From positions 1 through 10,408 of the forward strand of contig JAFTHG010000152.1 in the NCBI GenBank assembly GCA_017457555.1: a stretch of 10,408 nt of DNA, given 5' to 3'. The position numbers were made by a program, and so were the translations under genes. How positions within the stretch are numbered: the stretch's first letter is position 1; every line of letters starts with the position of its first letter. The DNA is from Kiritimatiellia bacterium (GTDB taxonomy: Bacteria > Verrucomicrobiota > Kiritimatiellia > RFP12 > DVOR01). Of the stretch, positions 1-6,557 are shown in pieces. A model generated the notes under the pieces. The model worked only from the letters and a program-made list of their open reading frames with translations, was not told the DNA's origin and searched no databases.

Positions 1-74
1 ACAGCCTCATCAATTAATGCACTTCGCTCCGAGCGGTGTTTTGTACGTGCATATCTTAGCTTCATTTTCGTCAT
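1..74 (-). CDS. Partial minus-strand ORF, possible transposase/integrase N-terminus
   Basis: On the minus strand an ATG at 74-72 opens a frame that stays open to base 1, giving 25 visible residues beginning MTKMKLRYAR and ending RSALIDEAV. A good ribosome binding site, GAGGG at bases 84-80, lies 5 nt upstream of this ATG, which is the main reason to believe the gene. The peptide is very basic at first and then reaches an acidic helix-like stretch. This recalls the start of DDE transposases of the 'integrase catalytic region' type, in which a basic segment and an acidic helix precede a TGYHRK-like helix-turn-helix; that resemblance is from memory and weak. The two direct repeats just upstream (112-194) fit the end of an insertion element. 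It could instead be an unrelated small basic protein divergent from the 285 gene. The rest of the protein is outside the window, so the family cannot be settled here. Confidence 0.45.
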   Translation of the reverse strand, partial: MTKMKLRYARTKHRSERSALIDEA

Positions 75-111
75 GTATTCCCTCGTTGTTTTTGCTGTCA
101 TGGCGTAGCTC

Positions 112-137
112 CTTCGGTGCACATTCAAATGACACAT
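112..137. repeat. 26-bp direct repeat, copy 1
   Basis: The unit is CTTCGGTGCACATT, then 3 variable bases (CAA), then ATGACACAT. It contains the palindrome GTGCAC. All 23 fixed positions match copy 2 at 169-194, and the start-to-start distance is 57 bp. A third, degenerate TGACA core lies between the copies at 151-155. The spacing and position suggest transposase-binding sites at an element end, or paired operator sites. Confidence 0.8.
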
Positions 138-168
138 AGGAGCAATAGTGTGACATAACTGGATTTTT

Positions 169-194
169 CTTCGGTGCACATTACTATGACACAT
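169..194. repeat. 26-bp direct repeat, copy 2
   Basis: Same unit as copy 1, with ACT as the 3 variable bases. This copy is the outermost one relative to the minus-strand ORF. Its reverse complement starts ATGTGTCAT, so a TG tip at 193-192 is a plausible element boundary. Beyond it (195 onward) no further copy is seen. Confidence 0.8.
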
Positions 195-248
195 CACGGG
201 GAACAAAGTTTTTCACTGGAATATGCGGCGTAAAGGGCAGAGTTTCGC

Positions 249-277
249 TATACTATTATATTAATTGGAAAAAGGAG
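249..277 (+). promoter_or_regulatory. -10-like box and ribosome binding site for the 285 gene
   Basis: TATACT at 249-254 is a good -10 match (5 of 6 to TATAAT), but no convincing -35 lies 16-18 bp upstream, so the promoter is weakly supported. AAGGAG at 272-277 with a 7-nt spacer to the ATG at 285 is a strong Shine-Dalgarno site and fixes the start of the large gene. If both are right, the leader is only about 20-25 nt long. Confidence 0.45.
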
Positions 278-284
278 TTTTTGA

Positions 285-3200
285 ATGTTAAGACATGGAC
301 GCCTATCGCTGATTTTAGTAGGGATTCTCTATGCGGCAGGATTGGCATTTGCATTGCCACCAATGCCGGAATTAATGGATCGAGATGCCCGTCTGCAACA
401 AGCACGTGAGGTCACACGGGAGATGGCTCCGGATGCCCGTACACTGACGTTTGCTCAAGCACGTTATGTGGTCTATGCTTCGGATGGCACCAGTACACTC
501 TGGATTGAGTGGTGGGTGAAGGCCTTTACGGATGAAGGTGCAAAAGAGTTGCGCGATATTCCGCTGTTTTACAAAAAAGGATTTAATGAAGGTGAGTTTC
601 AGATGGCGGAGGTGGTCCGTCCGGATGGCACGATTCTTCCAGTGGATTTGCGTAAAAATGTGCAGGACGTTTCCTCAAATGACGGCAATGCAGAAAATAT
701 TTACGATGAAAATTCCCGCAATTTGGTACTGACAATTCCGCAATTTGAGAAAGATGATACGTTACATTTCGTGATGGCACGCCAGACGATGCGTCCGCGT
801 ATTCCCGATACATACACCGATTTTGATACTTTTGAAAGCACAGAATGTCCATTGCCCTATGCGTCATTGACCATTGTTGCGCCCAAAGAACTGCCGTTGA
901 AGAGTGTGGCGGTATTGGATGAAGTGCCAGGAACGATTGAATCCAGCCAGAAAACCTTGTCGGACGGACGCACGGTTTATCGCTGGGTTGCACAAAATGT
1001 GCCGCAAACATTTGCAGAAGACAATATGCCTGAGGAAGAAACGCAGGTTCAGCGTGTAATTGTTTCAACCTTTGCATCGTGGGAAGAACTCTCCAAGTGG
1101 TATTGGGGGCTTTGCGAACCGCATTTCGCAATGACGCCAGCGATTGTAGAGAAGGTAAAAGAATTAACCGTAGGAAAGACGCCAGACGAACAAATTGCCG
1201 CACTTTTCGGTTTTGTGGCTCAGGGCATTCGTTACATGGGCATCATTGCAGAAGACACGGCACCAGGTTATGAACCGCATGATGTGGCACTCACCTTTGA
1301 AAATCGTTATGGTGTGTGCCGTGACAAAGGTGCCTTGCTGGTGGCAATGTTGCGGGAAGCAGGATTCAATGCTTTCCCTGTTCTGATCAACGCAGGCTCA
1401 CAACGTGATAAAGAAGTGCCGTTGCCGTTCTTCAATCATGCGATTGTTGCGGTGGATAAGGGTGATTACGATTATTATTTGGTTGACCCGACCGATGATA
1501 CCGCTCGTGCGGAGATGCCGGCTTATTTGAGCGATTGCACCTACTTGGTGGCCCGTCCTGAAGGTGACACATTGCGTGTCACGCCGGTGCCGCCACCGGA
1601 AGCCAACCGCGCTACTATTCAAACGGAAGCTGCTTTGGCACCGGATGGCAATTTGTCATTAACGGCAACCCTTCGTTTTGATGGTGTGAATGATAATGCC
1701 TATCGGCCACTCTTCATTAAATCCACTCCGGAATTATTGCGTGAACGTCTGGATGGTATGATGAAACGTGTGGTGCCGGGAGCGGAATTAGTTGATTTTA
1801 GTTATACTCCTGAAAATCCAAATGATATCACCCAGCCACTGACTTTGACCCTAAATGTATCCGTAAAGGACTACGCTGTGCCGAATGCAGAAGGGCGGAC
1901 GATTATTCAATTGCCCTATTTCAGCCGCGTTTTCGGCCTGGTCAACTTCCTTTTTGAAGGCTTGGATCAGCCGACGCGCAAATATGATTGGGTTATTTCC
2001 TCACCTTGTGGCGTTCGTGAAGAGATGGTTTTGCGTGGATTCAATCGTTTGGGAGAGGCGCACTTACTGCCAATGGATCCGATTCTAAAGTGTAATGGTG
2101 CCTCGTATGATGTGATTTGCAAGCGTGATATCGTTACCGATACGATTACATTGACGCGTGATCTGGAATTATCTCACAAAACCTATTCACCGGAAGATTA
2201 TCGCTCGTTGCGCCGTTTTGTGGAACGTATGAGCCGTTTTGAAGAGTTGCGTCCGCTTTTTGTGAAAGATAAAAATCAGGAAGAAGATGCTTCGGTGCTT
2301 TCAAATCTTGCCGAAACGACACTGAATGCTGATGGCACAGTGATGAATCGTTATGCCCGTAAAGTGCGGATTAACACTTTCCAGGGCAAGCGTGATCTGG
2401 GAGAAATAAAGTTGTGGCACGCTCCCGCTTGGCAGGATTTGACATTACAGGCGGCAGAGGTGACTACGGCAACGGGAGATTGCATTCCTGTAACACCCAA
2501 GGAAATTAACGAACTGGACAGCGATGGTGCAGCTTTGTCGCCGCGTTACCCGAATTGGAAGCAGACAGTTGTTTCGCTACCTGCAATTGAAATCGGGTCG
2601 GTTTCCTATGTAGACTGGACAATCACTTCCAAGGATAAGCGCCCCTTTTGCGAAACTGTGGTCTTTGGAAGTAATTATTCCACGGCTGAAGAAACGTATC
2701 GTCTGTCGGTTCCCCTTGCTGAAGTACCTTCCATACGGATCGCCGAACGGAATTTTGGCGGTGTAAAGGTGACGCGGATGGTTGAACAAACGGCCACTCA
2801 TCAGGTGTATACTTGGACATTGACCGATTTACCTGCAGTGAAATCGGAACCGGCTACGCCCGGGGCAGAGTTGGTGAAGCCGACGTTGTATATCGCTCAT
2901 CGTCAGGCGGCTGCCCATCGGACCTTGCCAATACTCTTCAAAAAAGTGGCAGAGATGTTGGATCAGAATCATCCTTTAACGGAAGCTCTTGCGGAAGAGC
3001 TCGTGGACGACATTGATGATGACGATATCAATGCGCGTTTGGAAGTTATTCAGAACACGATTGCCCGACGTATCCGTGTGCTTGGTCCGACATGGGATGC
3101 CTTGCCTTTTGGTATGGTGACAGCCCCGGATGAAACGCTCACATCGGGCTATGGCAATCGTCTGGACTGTCTGGTGTTGTGGTTGGCACTCTTGCAGGAA

Positions 3201-4100
3201 GCGGGTATCGATGGCGAATTAGTCTTTGCAGACAATCATTCATTGGCGTATGCCTGTGCATTCAATACGGCGCTGGCTGCACGTGATGTACCGCGTTGGA
3301 CGCGCTGGACCAAGCCGTATATCCGCTTACGCGATGGTCGCTTGTTGGGCGATGCGGGCGAATTGGACCCTGTGGCGGCCACCAGCATCACGGAATGTGG
3401 TCTGATGACCGCTCGGGGTCGGGAACTCTATCACGCAGAAGAGGCCAATCGTACACGGAGTACACAGACGATTCGTGTGGTTGTTGACGGCAGTGGCGAT
3501 GCGGTACTTTCTTCGGAAGTCCTACGTTATGGTTTGGAAGCCGGAGCAATGCGTCGTGTTGTGCGAGAATTTACGCCTGAAACACGTCGCCGTGCGGTTG
3601 CTGCAACCGCAAATGCGTTGGTGAAGGGTGGCGAACCCTGCAGTGAATACGTGATTGATACGGCGGCTTATCCTGTACGTTCGCGTTTGGCTGTTAAGGC
3701 AAAGAACTATGGCATCCGTCAGGGTAACCTGATTAATATTCCTGTGCCGAAGTTGGTTTCGCCACTCTATAAACTGCGTGGTACGCAGCGTCAGAATTCG
3801 ATTTGGCAGGGTGAAGTGAATGATTACACTACTGAAGTGGATATCTGGTTGCCAAAGGGCTGTGAAGTTCTGTCGCGTCCGGAACCCTTTGTGGTGACTT
3901 TGCCTGGTGGCGGTCAGTATGAATTATGTCTGAAGGAAAGCCGTCAGCACTATACCGGCCAGCAACGTCTAACATACACGGTGCGTTTGAATGCGACACC
4001 GGCAATCTTAGATAACTGGCTTTTTGATGCATGTCTGGAATTGGATCGTCGCCTTGCTGCTCCAGAAATGACCACGATTGTGGTGCGGATGCCGGAATAA
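285..4100 (+). CDS. Exported protein with two tandem DUF3857-transglutaminase modules
   Basis: The 1271-residue product starts with a signal peptide: a basic start, a hydrophobic core at about 8-20, and likely cleavage after AGLAFA near residue 23. No later membrane span is seen, so it is probably periplasmic or secreted. Module 1 has a DUF3857-like beta region (about 55-215), then a transglutaminase-like core with a recognisable triad: Cys345 in RYGVCRDKG, His385 in FFNHAIVAV and Asp401 in LVDPTDD. A beta-rich C-terminal region runs to about 650. Module 2 repeats the layout: a DUF3857-like region from about 670, a transglutaminase-like segment with SGYGNRLDC at 954-962, and a beta-rich tail to the end. 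In module 2 the position of the catalytic Cys is Arg959, so it looks inactive. Such proteins usually carry one module of about 600-650 residues, so this is a double-length form. Substrate unknown. TsaD follows after 22 nt with no terminator between them. Confidence 0.9.
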   Translation: MLRHGRLSLILVGILYAAGLAFALPPMPELMDRDARLQQAREVTREMAPDARTLTFAQARYVVYASDGTSTLWIEWWVKAFTDEGAKELRDIPLFYKKGFNEGEFQMAEVVRPDGTILPVDLRKNVQDVSSNDGNAENIYDENSRNLVLTIPQFEKDDTLHFVMARQTMRPRIPDTYTDFDTFESTECPLPYASLTIVAPKELPLKSVAVLDEVPGTIESSQKTLSDGRTVYRWVAQNVPQTFAEDNMPEEETQVQRVIVSTFASWEELSKWYWGLCEPHFAMTPAIVEKVKELTVGKTPDEQIAALFGFVAQGIRYMGIIAEDTAPGYEPHDVALTFENRYGVCRDKGALLVAMLREAGFNAFPVLINAGSQRDKEVPLPFFNHAIVAVDKGDYDYYLVDPTDDTARAEMPAYLSDCTYLVARPEGDTLRVTPVPPPEANRATIQTEAALAPDGNLSLTATLRFDGVNDNAYRPLFIKSTPELLRERLDGMMKRVVPGAELVDFSYTPENPNDITQPLTLTLNVSVKDYAVPNAEGRTIIQLPYFSRVFGLVNFLFEGLDQPTRKYDWVISSPCGVREEMVLRGFNRLGEAHLLPMDPILKCNGASYDVICKRDIVTDTITLTRDLELSHKTYSPEDYRSLRRFVERMSRFEELRPLFVKDKNQEEDASVLSNLAETTLNADGTVMNRYARKVRINTFQGKRDLGEIKLWHAPAWQDLTLQAAEVTTATGDCIPVTPKEINELDSDGAALSPRYPNWKQTVVSLPAIEIGSVSYVDWTITSKDKRPFCETVVFGSNYSTAEETYRLSVPLAEVPSIRIAERNFGGVKVTRMVEQTATHQVYTWTLTDLPAVKSEPATPGAELVKPTLYIAHRQAAAHRTLPILFKKVAEMLDQNHPLTEALAEELVDDIDDDDINARLEVIQNTIARRIRVLGPTWDALPFGMVTAPDETLTSGYGNRLDCLVLWLALLQEAGIDGELVFADNHSLAYACAFNTALAARDVPRWTRWTKPYIRLRDGRLLGDAGELDPVAATSITECGLMTARGRELYHAEEANRTRSTQTIRVVVDGSGDAVLSSEVLRYGLEAGAMRRVVREFTPETRRRAVAATANALVKGGEPCSEYVIDTAAYPVRSRLAVKAKNYGIRQGNLINIPVPKLVSPLYKLRGTQRQNSIWQGEVNDYTTEVDIWLPKGCEVLSRPEPFVVTLPGGGQYELCLKESRQHYTGQQRLTYTVRLNATPAILDNWLFDACLELDRRLAAPEMTTIVVRMPE

Positions 4101-4122
4101 TTCACTCGTCTTCATAGTAATT

Positions 4123-5181
4123 ATGATTGTTCTGGGTATTGAAAGTTCATGTGATGAAACCGCAGCTGCCGTTGTACGAAACGGCACAGAGGTGCTTTCA
4201 TCCGTCATTTACTCACAGGTGCCGCTTCATCAGCCCTATGGTGGCGTGGTGCCGGAGATTGCATCGCGCTCTCATATTGAAAAGATTCGTGCCATTATTG
4301 AGCAAGCATTACGCGATGCTTTCCCTGAATCAGAGGAGCCGCTGCAAGAGGTGGATGCCATTGCGGCAACGTGTGGCCCCGGTTTGGCAGCGTCACTTCT
4401 GGTTGGGTGGAGCGCTGCTAAAGGGCTGGCTCTGGCCAGTGGAAAACCGCTTCTTCCCGTAAATCACATGCATGCCCACTTATGGTCGGTGCAATTGGAT
4501 AAAGGGGCGATTGATATCGCAGCGCAATATCCGCAATTAGGCTTGGCCATCAGTGGAGGTCATACTTGCTTTGTGGAAGCAACAGCGCCTGATCACTATC
4601 AATTGATTGGTCAAACTATTGACGATGCCGCAGGGGAAGCCTTTGATAAGGCTGCAAAATTGCTGGGATTGGGTTATCCCGGTGGCCCGGTGATTGACCG
4701 TATTGCGCGTGAGATTCCTTTAGAAGAACGCCATTCCATTGCCTTTCCTCAAGGCAAGGTAGCTCTGGATCATCCTTTATCGCCGGGGTTGCGCGCCGAA
4801 TTATGCGTTTCGTTCAGCGGGTTAAAAACCGCGTTATTGACCTATTTTCGTAAAAATCCGCCTCAAAATGAGGCTGAAACCGCTCGCGTTTGCGCCGCTT
4901 ATCAGGAGGCAATCGTGGATGCGGTGGTGAAACGTGCTGAGATTGCCCTGAAGTCCGGCAAATACAAAACCTTTGCTGTCGGCGGCGGTGTTTCGCTTAA
5001 CGGCCGTCTGCGTGAGGCACTTCAAGCGTTGGCCGACCGTTATCACGTACCGCTGCTTCTGGCATTCCCGCGATACTGCGGCGATAATGCTGCAATGATT
5101 GCCGGATTAGCCTCCGTGGGTGGCGCACTTCCGGCAGAAGATCCTTTAGCATGGGATATTGATCCCTCGCTTCCCGTTTAA
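4123..5181 (+). CDS. tsaD: tRNA N6-adenosine threonylcarbamoyltransferase TsaD
   Basis: TsaD (Kae1/YgjD family) transfers the threonylcarbamoyl group from threonylcarbamoyl-AMP to A37 of ANN-reading tRNAs, making t6A together with TsaB and TsaE. The 352-residue length is normal. Diagnostic features are the N-terminal GIESSCDET (residues 5-13), the metal-binding HxxxH at His115 and His119 in NHMHAHL, the ISGGHT nucleotide loop (143-148), GGGVSLN near the C-terminal third, and YCGDNAAMIA, which supplies the last metal-binding Asp. The start at 4123 is chosen because the family begins M-I-V-L-G-I-E-S-S. An in-frame ATG at 4078 would add 15 residues that overlap the upstream gene and match nothing in the family. 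No clear Shine-Dalgarno precedes 4123, so translation may be helped by coupling to the gene ending at 4100. tsaB and tsaE are not in the window. Confidence 0.97.
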   Translation: MIVLGIESSCDETAAAVVRNGTEVLSSVIYSQVPLHQPYGGVVPEIASRSHIEKIRAIIEQALRDAFPESEEPLQEVDAIAATCGPGLAASLLVGWSAAKGLALASGKPLLPVNHMHAHLWSVQLDKGAIDIAAQYPQLGLAISGGHTCFVEATAPDHYQLIGQTIDDAAGEAFDKAAKLLGLGYPGGPVIDRIAREIPLEERHSIAFPQGKVALDHPLSPGLRAELCVSFSGLKTALLTYFRKNPPQNEAETARVCAAYQEAIVDAVVKRAEIALKSGKYKTFAVGGGVSLNGRLREALQALADRYHVPLLLAFPRYCGDNAAMIAGLASVGGALPAEDPLAWDIDPSLPV

Positions 5182-5228
5182 TTTCCTTTTTTAATAACGA
5201 CACACAGACCCTGAAAGGTACCTCCATT

Positions 5229-6278
5229 ATGGCAGAAAAGAAGACCCCTCCGGCAGCCAAGCCCAGCGATAAACTCTCCGCAGTGCTGAGCCAAATCCGA
5301 AAAGAATTCGGTGATACGGCAATTATGCAGATGGGAGATTCTGAAGTAAAACAGATCCCTGTTATCTCGACTGGCGCATTTTCGCTTGATCTTGCGCTTG
5401 GGGCAGGAGGCGTGCCGAAAGGTCGTATCGTTGAAATCTTCGGCAATGAATCTTCCGGTAAGACTACGCTTTCGCTACATATTGCGGCAAATGCTCAAAA
5501 AGAGGGTGGCATTGTGGCCTTTATTGATGCGGAGCATGCATTGGATATTAACTATGCCAAGCGGATTGGCGTGGATGTGAACAACTTATTGTTGGCGCAG
5601 CCCAATTCTGGTGAAGAAGCCCTGCAAATCACGGAACAGCTGGTTCGCTCTGGAGCAGTGGATGTGGTGATTGTGGACTCGGTGGCAGCTTTGGTCCCTC
5701 AGAGTGAATTGGATGGTGAAATTGGTGATTCGCATATGGGGGCTCAGGCTCGTCTGATGTCGCAAGCCATGCGTAAACTTACCGGGCTACTGGCCAATAC
5801 TAACACACTTTGTATCTTTACGAACCAAATTCGTATGAAAATCGGCGTGATGTTTGGTTCGCCGGAAACCACGACCGGTGGCAATGCGCTGAAGTTTTAC
5901 GCGTCGGTTCGTATGAAAATCGCCCGCATTCAAACGCTGAAGGACAACACAGGCAAGGCGTATGGCAACCGTACCCGCGTCAATGTGGTGAAAAACAAGG
6001 TGGCTCCGCCCTTCACAGAAGCTGAATTTGACATCCTTTATTCCCGTGGTATCTCATGGGAAGGATCGGTGCTGGATGCGGCAATTGCTGCTGGCGTCGT
6101 CTTGAAGCGCGGTAGTTGGCTCAGTTTTGATAACGAACAGATTGGTCAGGGTGCCGCTGCTGCGACAGAGTTCCTCCGTGCCAATCCGGACATCTTGGAG
6201 CGCATCCGCGCCAAGGTGCTGGAAAATCGCGAGGCCTTTGCCCCGGGCGCAACGAAAGCAGAGTCCTCTGCGGAATAA
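5229..6278 (+). CDS. recA: Recombinase RecA
   Basis: RecA forms ATP-dependent filaments on single-stranded DNA, drives strand exchange and activates LexA-type self-cleavage. The 349-residue protein has every core element: Walker A GNESSGKTT at 72-80, the catalytic Glu102 in IDAEHALD, Walker B ending in Asp150 (VVIVDS), loop L1 with GEIGDSHMG at 163-171, and loop L2 after TNQIRMKIG at about 201-219 with ETTTGG. The C-terminal tail is short and only mildly acidic, unlike the long acidic tail of Escherichia coli RecA. AAAGG at 5214-5218 serves as the ribosome binding site, 10 nt before the ATG. Only 47 nt separate it from tsaD, with no terminator and no persuasive promoter, so it may be read with tsaD. 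I see no obvious LexA-type operator in the gap. A strong terminator follows 22 nt after the stop codon. Confidence 0.98.
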   Translation: MAEKKTPPAAKPSDKLSAVLSQIRKEFGDTAIMQMGDSEVKQIPVISTGAFSLDLALGAGGVPKGRIVEIFGNESSGKTTLSLHIAANAQKEGGIVAFIDAEHALDINYAKRIGVDVNNLLLAQPNSGEEALQITEQLVRSGAVDVVIVDSVAALVPQSELDGEIGDSHMGAQARLMSQAMRKLTGLLANTNTLCIFTNQIRMKIGVMFGSPETTTGGNALKFYASVRMKIARIQTLKDNTGKAYGNRTRVNVVKNKVAPPFTEAEFDILYSRGISWEGSVLDAAIAAGVVLKRGSWLSFDNEQIGQGAAAATEFLRANPDILERIRAKVLENREAFAPGATKAESSAE

Positions 6279-6300
6279 ATTTTGGAACTTTTCTGTGATG

Positions 6301-6330
6301 AAAGCACTGCCTTCCGGCGGTGCTTTTTTT
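6301..6330 (+). terminator. Rho-independent terminator after recA
   Basis: An 11-bp stem, AAAGCACTGCC paired with GGCGGTGCTTT (one G-T wobble), closes a TTCC loop and runs into an unbroken T-run ending at 6330. It starts 22 nt past the recA stop codon and should end the block that begins at 285. Confidence 0.93.
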
Positions 6331-6473
6331 GTTTCGTGTGCACGTGTGCGGTGATGTTGATGTAAAGGGTATCGCTTTTAAGGTTGTCTTTGGAGTGGGG
6401 ACGGGCTTGTTCTAAAAAGGGACAAAAAAGGGGATTTTGAGCCTCTTTTACGCGAAAACAACCGCTTTTCTGC

Positions 6474-6502
6474 TTGCTATTAAGGAATAAATAGGGTATC
6501 TT
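6474..6502 (+). promoter_or_regulatory. Sigma70-type promoter for the lyase gene
   Basis: TTGCTA at 6474-6479 (4 of 6 to TTGACA) and TATCTT at 6497-6502 (4 of 6 to TATAAT) are separated by exactly 17 bp. Transcription would start near 6509. This removes the in-frame ATG at 6504 from the message and supports translation from 6558, leaving a leader of about 50 nt. The 140 nt between the recA terminator and this promoter hold no ORF I can support, only a weak A/G-rich hairpin at 6426-6449. Confidence 0.55.
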
Positions 6503-6557
6503 AATGAAGTTTTACAGGCGTGCGGTTAGAAAAAACGCCTTTTTGAAGGAATTGAGT

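Larger units (their letters stand above)
1..194 (-). mobile_element. Possible terminal part of an insertion element
   Basis: Read on the minus strand from base 193 this stretch begins with TG. It carries two copies of a 26-bp motif and then, after a ribosome binding site, a leftward reading frame starting at 74. Several copies of a motif at the tip, with the transposase gene beginning about 120 bp inside, is the arrangement known for IS21-like and some other DDE elements. The other end, a complete transposase and any target duplication are outside the window or not visible, so this is an inference. The alternative is an ordinary divergent promoter region with two operator sites. Confidence 0.3.

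Noticed and set aside
583..1203. 206-codon minus-strand frame inside the transglutaminase gene
   Set aside because: It overlaps the signal-bearing, domain-rich sense frame, its composition looks random, and it has no family features.
4078..4122. Upstream in-frame ATG for tsaD adding 15 residues
   Set aside because: The extension overlaps the preceding gene, lacks family similarity, and the canonical MIVLGIESSCDET start is at 4123.
5177..5195. TTTAAT boxes at 5177 and 5190 as a recA promoter
   Set aside because: The TTGATC at 5159 is 12 and 25 nt away from them, both wrong spacings, and no other -35 match is convincing.
4997..5446. 149-codon minus-strand frame spanning the tsaD-recA junction
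   Set aside because: It overlaps the conserved tsaD C-terminus and recA N-terminus and shows no domain.
6426..6449. Hairpin AAAAGGGG with CCTCTTTT as a second terminator
   Set aside because: The stem is A/T-rich with a wobble, the T-run is part of the stem itself, and a much stronger terminator already follows recA.
6504..6557. Upstream in-frame ATG of the lyase gene adding 18 residues
   Set aside because: It lies at the end of the predicted -10 box and would not be transcribed from that promoter; the ATG at 6558 has a well-placed GAAGGA site.
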